Shown: positions 27,716-35,472 of the stretch, one piece after another
How the letters are laid out: every line of letters begins with the position of its first letter
Position numbering within the stretch: position 1 is the stretch's first letter
Origin: JANRLF01 sp033762815
Lineage (GTDB): Bacteria > Bacteroidota > Bacteroidia > Chitinophagales > CAIOSU01
DNA length: 64,000 nt
Assembly (NCBI GenBank): GCA_033762815.1
Contig: JANRLF010000006.1
Location: 213,969-277,968, forward strand
Direction: 5' to 3'
Position numbers and translations under genes: made by a program
The notes under the pieces: model-generated
Told to the model about the DNA's origin: nothing
Seen by the model: only the letters and a program-made list of their open reading frames with translations
Databases searched by the model: none

Positions 27716-28675
27716 ATGAAAAGCATCTACGGAATATTGGTTTTGATTGGCTTATTGAGCTTTTCTTCCTGTACGAAAGATATTACGGTTGATTTGCCAG
27801 ACCCTGAATCGATGCTGGTGGTGGAAGGCTATATAGAAAATGGAGTCCCCCCTTATGTGTTGCTTACTAAAAATTCCGCCTACTTTGGTGGTATTGACCT
27901 GAATGATTTGGGAAGTTACTTTGTAAGAGGTGCCCGTATCAGGGTTTTTGAAGGGAACGATACCGTACAGTTGGCAGAGTTCTGCGTACAATCCTTGCCC
28001 GATACCTTTCAGCGGGCTTTTCTGAGGGCTTATGGCTACGAAATTTCCGATTCATCAGAGGTGCCCGACGTGTGCGTGTATACCATACCGAACATACTTA
28101 GCTATTACAATGGCGATACCGTCTCTACCTTTATTGGAAGGGTAAACCATACCTACGGATTGATTGTAGAGGCAGAAGGCAAAACCCTTACCTCCAGCAC
28201 CTATATACCCGGGGTGGTGCCAGTAAGTCTTTCTTATGAACCTAGAAGCGATGAGGCAAATGATTCCTTGGTCACTGTCAACGTTACTTTCACCCAGCCG
28301 GATACCCCCGGTAATTATGCCCGATATTTTACCCAACGCAATGATGAGAGCATGTATCCCCCTGCCTCTCAATCAGCTTATGACGATGCGCTCTTCAGTG
28401 GTTCGCAGCAGTACACCTTTCCCATTGAACGGGGCCAATCGAAATATGATGAGGTCGATTTTGATACCTACGGTTTTTTTTGGAAAGGCGACACGGTAAC
28501 GGTAAAATGGGCACAGATTGATAAAAAGGCCTATGACTTTTGGCATACGCTTGACAATGACGGGGGCGATAATCCTTTCAGCTCGCCGGTGCGCATAAAA
28601 ACCAATATCGAGGGGGGCTTGGGCGTATGGTGCGGATATGGGGCATATTACGCTACCCTAGTGGTTCCAGAGTAG
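27716..28675 (+). CDS. DUF4249 domain lipoprotein
   Basis: 319 residues with a lipoprotein signal (MKSIYGILVLIGLLSFSSCTKD; lipobox SSC). Family signs: ITVDLPDPESMLVVEGYIENG at the mature N-terminus and DDALFSGSQQYTFPIERG in the second half. DUF4249 proteins sit directly after TonB-dependent receptors, as here (5-nt gap), and are thought to act with them at the outer membrane; the molecular function is unknown. Confidence 0.88.
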   Translation: MKSIYGILVLIGLLSFSSCTKDITVDLPDPESMLVVEGYIENGVPPYVLLTKNSAYFGGIDLNDLGSYFVRGARIRVFEGNDTVQLAEFCVQSLPDTFQRAFLRAYGYEISDSSEVPDVCVYTIPNILSYYNGDTVSTFIGRVNHTYGLIVEAEGKTLTSSTYIPGVVPVSLSYEPRSDEANDSLVTVNVTFTQPDTPGNYARYFTQRNDESMYPPASQSAYDDALFSGSQQYTFPIERGQSKYDEVDFDTYGFFWKGDTVTVKWAQIDKKAYDFWHTLDNDGGDNPFSSPVRIKTNIEGGLGVWCGYGAYYATLVVPE

Positions 28676-28778
28676 CTTTTCTGTGGAAAACTAGCGAACC
28701 TAAACTGGTCTTTTTCCGTTAAATTAGGAGCTTGATAACTAAGATTCAAAATTAGTTACAGCTTCAATTTCTTCTTCT

Positions 28779-29744
28779 ATGAATAATGATCATATTGAAA
28801 GGGTGCACTGCCTGATTATAGGTTCAGGACCTGCGGGTTATACGGCGGCCATCTATGCGGCCAGGGCCAATCTTAAACCTGTTTTGTATCAAGGCTTACA
28901 GCCCGGTGGGCAGTTAACTATCACTACAGAGGTAGAGAATTACCCTGGATATCCCAATGGCATCCAAGGACCACAAATGATGGACGATTTGGAAAAACAG
29001 GCACGCCGTATGGGCGCCGATATCCGTTTCGGATTGGCAACGGGAGTAGATTTTAAAAAGGACTGCCTACGTATTATTGTAGATAGCCATAAAGTAATAG
29101 AAACGGAGGCCCTGATTATAGCTACTGGAGCAAGCGCAAAATGGCTGGGCATCGAATCGGAGGCAAGGCTAAATGGTCATGGTGTTTCGGCCTGTGCAGT
29201 GTGCGACGGCTTTTTTTACCGCAACCAAGAAGTTGCCATAGTGGGAGCGGGCGATACCGCTTGTGAAGAAGCACTGTATCTTTCCAAGCTGTGCTCTACC
29301 GTACATATGTTGGTACGCAGGGACGAAATGCGGGCATCGAAAATCATGCAGGAGCGTGTCCTAAAAACAAAGAATATCAAGGTTTACTGGAGCACGGAAA
29401 CGGAAGAGATTTTAGGCGAAACGGTAGTTGAAGCCGTTCGAATAAAGAACAATGTTACCGGTGAGGTACAAACAATACCCATTACCGGCTTTTTTGTGGC
29501 CATAGGCCATGTGCCCAATTCGCAAATCTTCCGTGGGCATTTGGAAATGGATGAACAAGGATATATTATCGTTCAGCCAGGTTCCACCCGTACCAATATA
29601 GAGGGCGTGTTTGCCTGTGGCGACGTACAGGATAAAATTTATCGGCAAGCGGTAACTGCTGCCGGCAGTGGTTGTATGGCCGCATTGGACGCCGAACGCT
29701 ATTTGGCGGCCAAAGAACTGGACCATGCAGTAATGGTTGGATAA
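28779..29744 (+). CDS. trxB: thioredoxin-disulfide reductase
   Basis: 321 residues. TrxB reduces thioredoxin with NADPH through FAD. Seen: FAD-binding IIGSGPAGYTAAIYAAR (13-29), GGQLTITTEVENYPG, the redox pair in SACAVCDGFF (Cys139 and Cys142), NADPH-binding VGAGDTACEEALYL, and the C-terminal FAD motif FACGDVQDKIYRQAVTAAGSGC. Length is typical. The next gene starts 11 nt after the stop. No thioredoxin gene is adjacent. Confidence 0.96.
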   Translation: MNNDHIERVHCLIIGSGPAGYTAAIYAARANLKPVLYQGLQPGGQLTITTEVENYPGYPNGIQGPQMMDDLEKQARRMGADIRFGLATGVDFKKDCLRIIVDSHKVIETEALIIATGASAKWLGIESEARLNGHGVSACAVCDGFFYRNQEVAIVGAGDTACEEALYLSKLCSTVHMLVRRDEMRASKIMQERVLKTKNIKVYWSTETEEILGETVVEAVRIKNNVTGEVQTIPITGFFVAIGHVPNSQIFRGHLEMDEQGYIIVQPGSTRTNIEGVFACGDVQDKIYRQAVTAAGSGCMAALDAERYLAAKELDHAVMVG

Positions 29745-29755
29745 CAGGAATAGAC

Positions 29756-31255
29756 ATGTACCAGGAAGAAGATGATTTCAGGACACTTACCGTAAAGGAA
29801 AAGGCGCTTAAAGTCAATCTTGATGAACGGATTTACGGTTCTTTTGCCGAAATAGGTGCAGGTCAGGAAATAGCGGCCAACTTCTTTAAGGCAGGCGGTT
29901 CTTCGGGTACTATTGCAAAAACCATGTCGGCCTATGACATGCGCTTCAGCGATGCCATTTATGGAAAATCTGAACGCTATGTTTCCGAACCACGGCTGAA
30001 CCTCATGTTGCAACACGAGTACGATCTGTTGGGAGAACGCTTGGAACACAGAAAGTCAAATACCTGCTTCTTTTCGTTGGCAGATACCATCGAAACACTC
30101 AACTTCAAACGTACCAACCGTGGTCACGGTTGGTTGGGCCTGCGTTTTCAATTAAGTCCAGAAACACCACCCAACGATTGTGTACTGCATATTGTAATGC
30201 ACGACAATGATAACATTAGCCAACAACAGGCCATTGGTATAGTGGGAGTCAATCTGCTGTATGGTTGCTACTATTTGTACCAAGATCCAGAAGCGTTGCT
30301 CAATTCCTTGGTGGATAATTTGCAGCCAGGAAGGATTGAAGTGGATATGTTTCGCTTAACTGGGCCTGACTTCCAAAACGTGGACAACCGATTGATGAGC
30401 CTGAAACTGGTGAAGAATGGGCTTACCAATGCTACCATGTTCGGTTCTGATGGAAATGTATTGCAGCCTTCGGAAGCATTGTACAAAAAGAATGTGTTGG
30501 TGTTAAGGGGCAGGTTCAGGCCGGTTACCAAGGTAAGCATGGACATGCTTACCACTGCAAAGACCCAATTTTTACAAGAGCTGGATATACAACGCGAAGA
30601 AATGCTGTTGCTGTCTGAATTGACGCTCACCGCCCTCAATCCCCAGGGGAACATTGATGAGAAGGATTTTTTGGATAGGGTGGATATTCTGTGCAGCTTG
30701 GGGCAGACGGTAATGATTTCCAATTTCAGGGAGTTCTATAAATTGGCCCATTACATGTCAGGCTATACCCGCAATAAGAAGTTGGGTATCATCTTGGGCT
30801 TCAATACGCTGGATAAGATTTTCGACAACAAGTATTATTCTGAATTAAGGGGAGGCATTCTAGAATCCTTTGGAATCCTGTTTGGCAACAATGTCAAATT
30901 GTACGTTTACCCCACCATCGATTCCGAAACAGGACAATTGCTCACCCTGCAAGATTTTGCCATGCCCGTAAAACTGGCCGGTCTTTTTCAGTACCTGAAG
31001 GACAACGATAAGATAGAAGACCTTAAGGGTGCCAATAAAGAAGTAATGCACATTATTTCCGATAATGTATTGGCCATGCTGAAAACCGCTGAGCCCGGTT
31101 GGGAAGACTTGGTCCCTCCCCAAGTAATCAACATGATTAAAATCAAATGCCTGTTTGATTACCCTTGTTCGTTAGAAGAGAAGCAAAAGGCAGAGGCATT
31201 AGAGCGGCAACGGATTGCGGAGGAGCAGGCTCGCGCCAGCATGAACCAAGCATGA
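29756..31255 (+). CDS. conserved protein of unknown function, 499 aa
   Basis: Start taken at ATG 29756 (MYQEEDDFRTLTVKEKALKV); the frame is open into trxB but that would overlap it by 73 nt. Noted segments: GSFAEIGAGQEIAANFFKAGG followed by SSGTIAKTMSAYDM near residues 35-60, a GHGWLGLRFQ motif, and a charged C-terminal tail (EEKQKAEALERQRIAEEQ). No signal peptide or membrane helix, so cytoplasmic. I recall highly similar proteins in other bacteria annotated only as hypothetical. It is coupled by an ATGA overlap to the DNA glycosylase gene and sits 11 nt after trxB, so redox or DNA-damage links are possible but unproven. Confidence 0.85.
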   Translation: MYQEEDDFRTLTVKEKALKVNLDERIYGSFAEIGAGQEIAANFFKAGGSSGTIAKTMSAYDMRFSDAIYGKSERYVSEPRLNLMLQHEYDLLGERLEHRKSNTCFFSLADTIETLNFKRTNRGHGWLGLRFQLSPETPPNDCVLHIVMHDNDNISQQQAIGIVGVNLLYGCYYLYQDPEALLNSLVDNLQPGRIEVDMFRLTGPDFQNVDNRLMSLKLVKNGLTNATMFGSDGNVLQPSEALYKKNVLVLRGRFRPVTKVSMDMLTTAKTQFLQELDIQREEMLLLSELTLTALNPQGNIDEKDFLDRVDILCSLGQTVMISNFREFYKLAHYMSGYTRNKKLGIILGFNTLDKIFDNKYYSELRGGILESFGILFGNNVKLYVYPTIDSETGQLLTLQDFAMPVKLAGLFQYLKDNDKIEDLKGANKEVMHIISDNVLAMLKTAEPGWEDLVPPQVINMIKIKCLFDYPCSLEEKQKAEALERQRIAEEQARASMNQA

Positions 31256-31848
31256 AACTGCCCATTACTTTTTTTCAGCGTGAGGATATCCACCAAATTT
31301 GCAAAGAGCTATTAGGCAAGTACCTGATGACCCAAGTGGATAGCAGGCTCACGGGGGGAATTATTACCGAGGTGGAAGCTTATACCAGCGAAGATAGAGC
31401 TTGCCATGCTTTTGGGGGCAAGCGCACCGATAGAACGGAAATTATGTTCGGGGCGGGGGGCCATGCCTATGTATATTTATGCTACGGTATCCACCATTTG
31501 TTCAATATCATTACCCATCAAGCGGGTAGCGCAAGCGGAATTTTGGTACGCTCCATCGAGCCTATGGTAGGTATTGATGCGATGCTGGAGCGACGGCAAA
31601 TGGATAAACCCGCCCTGCGCCTCACCACCGGGCCAGGAAGCATGACGCAAGCCTTAGGTATTGATAGGCAGCATTACGGCCAACCCTTGGACGGGAACGT
31701 GATTTGGATAGAAGATAGGGGCATCACCATACCTGAAGAGCAGATAATTGCAGGCCCAAGGGTAGGGGTTGATTATGCTGGCGAAGATGCCCTATTGCCT
31801 TGGCGCTACCGTATTAAAGGCAACGCTTGGGTGAGCAAACCCAAATAA
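31252..31848 (+). CDS. DNA-3-methyladenine glycosylase (AAG/MPG family)
   Basis: 198 residues from ATG 31252, which overlaps the preceding stop (ATGA); the longer open frame back to 31165 lies inside the upstream gene. AAG-type enzymes remove alkylated purines in base excision repair. Seen: LLGKYLMTQ near residue 17, the catalytic Glu region GGIITEVEAYTSEDRACHA, then GHAYVYLCYGIHHLFNII, and LTTGPGSMTQALGI. Length is normal for bacterial AAG. The stop TAA directly abuts the serS stop on the other strand. Confidence 0.94.
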   Translation: MKLPITFFQREDIHQICKELLGKYLMTQVDSRLTGGIITEVEAYTSEDRACHAFGGKRTDRTEIMFGAGGHAYVYLCYGIHHLFNIITHQAGSASGILVRSIEPMVGIDAMLERRQMDKPALRLTTGPGSMTQALGIDRQHYGQPLDGNVIWIEDRGITIPEEQIIAGPRVGVDYAGEDALLPWRYRIKGNAWVSKPK

Positions 31849-33120
31849 TTACTTAATGAAATCGAAACCAGTATAGGCCCTGAGGGCTTCAGGTACTTTT
31901 ATGCCATCGGGCATTTGGTTGTTCTCCAATAATGCTGCTACTATGCGAGGCAATGCCAATGCACTGCCATTCAAGGTATGGACCAATTCTGTTTTTTTGT
32001 CTCCGGTTCTATACCTAATCTTCATCCGGTTACTTTGGAAAGTTTCAAAGTTGGAGACAGAACTTACTTCCAACCACCTTTCCTGAGCGGCGGAATACAC
32101 TTCAAAGTCATAGGTAAGTGCTGAAGAAAAGCTCATATCGCCCCCGCAAAGTCGCAAAATGCGGTAAGGCAATTCCAGTTTTTTCAGCAAATCTTCAACA
32201 TGCGCCAGCATTTCTTCCAGGGTTTCGTACGATTTTTCGGGGCGTTGGAATTGTACAATCTCCACTTTATCAAATTGGTGCACCCTATTGAGTCCCCTCA
32301 CGTCCTTGCCGTATGAGCCAGCCTCTCTTCTAAAACAAGGAGAATAGGCGCATAGCTTTATGGGCAATTCATCCTCACTGAGAATTTCATTGCGGTAAAT
32401 ATTGGTTACGGGCACCTCTGCCGTGGGTATCATGTACAGTTTATCCAAAGGCATATGGTACATTTGCCCTTCCTTATCGGGCAATTGGCCCGTTCCAAAA
32501 GCGGTGTCCTCATTTACCATATAGGGAGGAATCACTTCAGTGTAACCCGCACGGGTGGCATGGTCAAGGAAAAAACTGATTAAGGCTCGTTGCAACCGAG
32601 CACCCTTACCAATGTAAACTGGAAAACCGGCACCGGTTATTTTTGTGCCCAAGGCCAAATCGATAATACGGTATTGTTCTATCAAGTCCCAATGCGATTT
32701 GGCATCAGGGTTCAGTTTGGGCAACTCATCGGGCCCTTTCATTACCAAATTATGCTCAGGTGTCTTGCCATCAGGTACGGAAGAATGGGGAAGATTAGGC
32801 AATAACACCAGGTTATCATAAAGCTGTTGTTCCAAAGTTTCCAGTTCTTCTTCCAGCTTTTTGCTCTCCTCCTTCAATAAGGGGATACGTTGCTTGAATT
32901 GCTCGGCCTCTTCACGCTTGCCTTGACCAAACAATTGCCCTATTTCCTTGCTAATACTGTTTTGCCTGGCCAAGTTGTCGTCCAGCGATTGTTTCAGCCG
33001 CTTGCGCTTATCGTCCAGTTCAATGATAGTATCTACTTTCTCCAAATCGGTAAAGAACTTTTTCTGGAGCCCTTCCTTCACCGCTTCCCTGTTCTTGGCG
33101 ATATAATTTACCTGTAGCAT
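31849..33120 (-). CDS. serS: seryl-tRNA synthetase
   Basis: 423 residues from ATG 33120 (MLQVNYIAKNREAVKEGL); a longer frame to 33162 begins with a cysteine-containing leader not found in the family, and the -7 promoter box at 33139-33146 lies inside it. Domains: N-terminal coiled-coil arm (about 25-105), then the class II catalytic core with motif 2 (FRREAGSYGKDVRGLNRVHQF) and motif 3 (NGSALALPRIVAALLEN). It charges tRNA-Ser and tRNA-Sec type acceptors. Gene is convergent with the glycosylase and divergent from rho. Confidence 0.97.
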   Translation of the reverse strand: MLQVNYIAKNREAVKEGLQKKFFTDLEKVDTIIELDDKRKRLKQSLDDNLARQNSISKEIGQLFGQGKREEAEQFKQRIPLLKEESKKLEEELETLEQQLYDNLVLLPNLPHSSVPDGKTPEHNLVMKGPDELPKLNPDAKSHWDLIEQYRIIDLALGTKITGAGFPVYIGKGARLQRALISFFLDHATRAGYTEVIPPYMVNEDTAFGTGQLPDKEGQMYHMPLDKLYMIPTAEVPVTNIYRNEILSEDELPIKLCAYSPCFRREAGSYGKDVRGLNRVHQFDKVEIVQFQRPEKSYETLEEMLAHVEDLLKKLELPYRILRLCGGDMSFSSALTYDFEVYSAAQERWLEVSSVSNFETFQSNRMKIRYRTGDKKTELVHTLNGSALALPRIVAALLENNQMPDGIKVPEALRAYTGFDFIK

Positions 33121-33138
33121 ATCATTATTTTGTGCGCA

Positions 33139-33146
33139 CAAAGATA
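33139..33146 (-). promoter_or_regulatory. candidate -7 promoter element for serS
   Basis: Reads TATCTTTG on the minus strand, an exact TAnnTTTG match, 18 nt upstream of ATG 33120. It supports that start codon. Confidence 0.55.
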
Positions 33147-33433
33147 GCATTTGGGCGCCCACTTATTTTATACCATTAGCATCACAATAAAACTTTTCAC
33201 CTTGCGTCTTCGTATAAGAAGCTATATTGGCACTAATTATGCTTAGTTAATTTTTGGGCGGAAAGTTGGCGGAAAAGAAAACTTTGTGTAATCTTGCTGT
33301 CAATTAGTCTTACCTCATCAGTCTTTTTCAAGGATACTGATTCCATTAAAAGTTTAAGTTTAGAAACACAAAAACCAAGGCCTGCGTACAGCAGACTTCT
33401 GAAAAAACCCACTATTCATAATCCCATTCACAT
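33147..33433 (+). promoter_or_regulatory. serS-rho divergent region with long rho leader
   Basis: Together with the serS promoter this is a 313-nt gene-free stretch. On the plus strand two near-consensus promoters are seen: TTG at 33266-33268 with TAATCTTG at 33289-33296 (20-nt spacer, one mismatch), and TTTG at 33253-33256 with AAACTTTG at 33279-33286 (one mismatch). Either leaves a leader of about 130-140 nt before rho. Rho is autoregulated through its leader in other bacteria, so the long leader is notable, but I see no strong hairpin beyond a weak CTGC/GCAG stem at 33382-33394. Confidence 0.35.
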
Positions 33434-35149
33434 ATGTACGACATTTTGCAGTTAAATGATATGCTAGTGCCCGAGCTAAAAGATATTGCCGAGCGCTTGA
33501 ATATCCCCAATTTTAAGAAACTCGATAAGCAAGACCTGATTTATAAGATATTGGACGAGCAGGCAGTAAATCCTGATAAGACAAAAAGCGCTCAAAGTAA
33601 ACCGGCCGAAACTGCCAAAGTGGAAAGGCCCAAAGAAAACGACAGGGAAAACAAGGATAGGGGCAACCGCAAATCAACACAGCCACGTAGGCGTACACCC
33701 ATCAACAAAGAGCGGCAGGAAGAGCCAAGCGAAACAGCAACTGTTGCCCCAAGTAAACCCACAGTAGCTGCCAAGCCGGTGGCCGCAAAAGCAGAACAGG
33801 CCCAAGCGGCTGATTTGTTCGATGCACCAATAGCAAACTACGAGGAAGACGAAACACTGGCCATAGAAATACCAAAGGACGATACCATTGTTACTGCCCC
33901 CATCACTGAAGTGGCACCAGATGCTGAACAAAATGGAGAAGTGCTTCCTAATCAAGAGAACAAGTTCAGGCAGCAACGCGATGGCAATCGCAACCAACAG
34001 CAACAACGTAAAGAAACTAGCTTCAATGTAGAATTTGATGGCGTTATTAGTGCGGAAGGCGTGTTGGAAATGATGCCAGATGGATATGGTTTCCTTCGCT
34101 CTTCTGATTACAACTACCTATCATCGCCCGATGACGTCTATGTGTCACCTTCGCAAATCAAATTGTTTGGTTTGAAGACCGGGGATACCGTTAACGGTGC
34201 GGTTCGTCCGCCGAAAGAAGGCGAAAAATATTTTGCCTTGTTAAAGGTGGATACCATCAATGGCCGTTTGCCTAAAGATGTGCGCGATAGGGTACCTTTC
34301 GATTACTTGACCCCACTTTTCCCGCAGGAGAAATTGAATCTTTTCAGCGAAACGGACAATTACTCCATGCGCTTAATGGATTTATTTACCCCTATCGGTA
34401 AAGGACAGCGCGGATTGATAGTAGCCCAGCCTAAAACGGGTAAAACCATGTTGTTGAAAGCAGTGGCCAACGCTATTGCCAGAAACCACCCTGAAGTTTA
34501 CCTTATCATATTGTTGATTGACGAACGCCCGGAAGAGGTGACCGATATGAAGCGCAGCGTAAAGGCTGAGGTAGTAGCTTCTACCTTTGACGAACCTGCG
34601 GAAAAACACGTGAAAGTTTCTACTATTGCTTTGCAAAAAGCAAAACGATTGGTAGAAAGTGGCCACGATGTGGTTATCCTTTTGGATTCCATCACCCGTT
34701 TAGCCAGGGCTCACAATACGGTAGCACCTGCCTCCGGTAAAGTGCTTTCAGGTGGTGTGGAGGCCAATGCCTTGCATAAGCCCAAGCAATTTTTTGGTGC
34801 GGCCCGTAAAATTGAAAACGGTGGTTCGCTCACCATTCTTGCCACCGCATTGACCGATACCGGTTCGAAAATGGACGAAGTAATCTTCGAGGAATTTAAG
34901 GGAACGGGCAATATGGAACTGCAATTGGATCGTAAGCTTTCCAACAAACGCATTTATCCGGCTATCGATGTTACGGCATCCAGCACCCGTCGCGAGGATT
35001 TGTTGTTGGATAGGGATATTTTACAAAAGATGTGGATACTGCGCAACCACTTGGCCGATATGAATACGGAAGAGGCCATGAACTTCTTGTTGCAAAATAT
35101 GCGCGGCACCAAATCGAACGAAGAGTTTTTGATTTCCATGAACGGATAA
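33434..35149 (+). CDS. rho: transcription termination factor Rho
   Basis: 571 residues. Domain order: Rho N-terminal helical domain (1-45, LNDMLVPELKDIAERLNIPN), a low-complexity charged and Gln-rich insert (about 45-195), the cold-shock-like RNA-binding domain (GVLEMMPDGYGFLRS), and the RecA-type ATPase with Walker A QPKTGKT and Walker B VVILLDSITRLARA, then the Q/R-loop region. Rho is a hexameric RNA translocase ending transcription. The insert makes it about 150 residues longer than E. coli Rho, as is usual in Bacteroidota. A terminator hairpin lies at 35175-35200. Confidence 0.97.
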   Translation: MYDILQLNDMLVPELKDIAERLNIPNFKKLDKQDLIYKILDEQAVNPDKTKSAQSKPAETAKVERPKENDRENKDRGNRKSTQPRRRTPINKERQEEPSETATVAPSKPTVAAKPVAAKAEQAQAADLFDAPIANYEEDETLAIEIPKDDTIVTAPITEVAPDAEQNGEVLPNQENKFRQQRDGNRNQQQQRKETSFNVEFDGVISAEGVLEMMPDGYGFLRSSDYNYLSSPDDVYVSPSQIKLFGLKTGDTVNGAVRPPKEGEKYFALLKVDTINGRLPKDVRDRVPFDYLTPLFPQEKLNLFSETDNYSMRLMDLFTPIGKGQRGLIVAQPKTGKTMLLKAVANAIARNHPEVYLIILLIDERPEEVTDMKRSVKAEVVASTFDEPAEKHVKVSTIALQKAKRLVESGHDVVILLDSITRLARAHNTVAPASGKVLSGGVEANALHKPKQFFGAARKIENGGSLTILATALTDTGSKMDEVIFEEFKGTGNMELQLDRKLSNKRIYPAIDVTASSTRREDLLLDRDILQKMWILRNHLADMNTEEAMNFLLQNMRGTKSNEEFLISMNG

Positions 35150-35174
35150 CAACTCCTGATTTTATACATTACTG

Positions 35175-35200
35175 AAAGGCCTCCCTATTGGGGGCCTTTT
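35175..35200 (+). terminator. intrinsic terminator after rho
   Basis: A 10-bp stem AAAGGCCTCC / GGGGGCCTTT (one wobble pair) with a CTATT loop, followed by T and GTGTT. It lies 25 nt after the rho stop. Confidence 0.8.
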
Positions 35201-35252
35201 GTGTTATAGGATTATTAAGCATAAAGGGCTATCTATCTTGATTATTGTAATC

Positions 35253-35283
35253 GTTTGTAATGTGAAACACGCACATTACAAAC
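35253..35283. promoter_or_regulatory. perfect 12-bp inverted repeat upstream of giant surface gene
   Basis: GTTTGTAATGTG and CACATTACAAAC are exact inverted copies separated by AAACACG. There is no T run after it, so it is not a normal terminator, and the rho terminator is already present 50 nt earlier. It lies 190 nt upstream of the surface-protein start and could be a dimeric regulator site or an RNA stem. The rest of the 323-nt gap (35150-35472) holds the rho terminator and one weak candidate promoter (TTG 35388-35390, TAACTTG 35411-35417, 20-nt spacer). Confidence 0.55.
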
Positions 35284-35472
35284 AAGAAACACAAACTTGC
35301 AATTTCTTAATTATAATATGTTGATTGTTTACCTATTCTTTGCGACTTCTCCTATTGCCTAATTTCCAATAAAATGCAGGCCCCCTCTTGATTTAACCCA
35401 ATATTAACGCTAACTTGTCATGCTTTACATTTTGGCAACAATTAAATAACCTTCCTTTTTTCGCAATTGATT

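Noticed and set aside
29672..29755. Upstream extension of the 499-residue protein into trxB
   Set aside because: It would overlap trxB by 73 nt and adds sequence without family character; ATG 29756 lies 11 nt after the trxB stop.
31165..31251. Upstream extension of the DNA glycosylase
   Set aside because: The extra residues are an out-of-frame reading of the preceding gene; ATG 31252 gives the normal family length and an ATGA overlap.
33121..33433. A riboswitch or tRNA in the serS-rho gap
   Set aside because: No cloverleaf, T-arm motif or strong paired structure was found; only promoter-like sequences.
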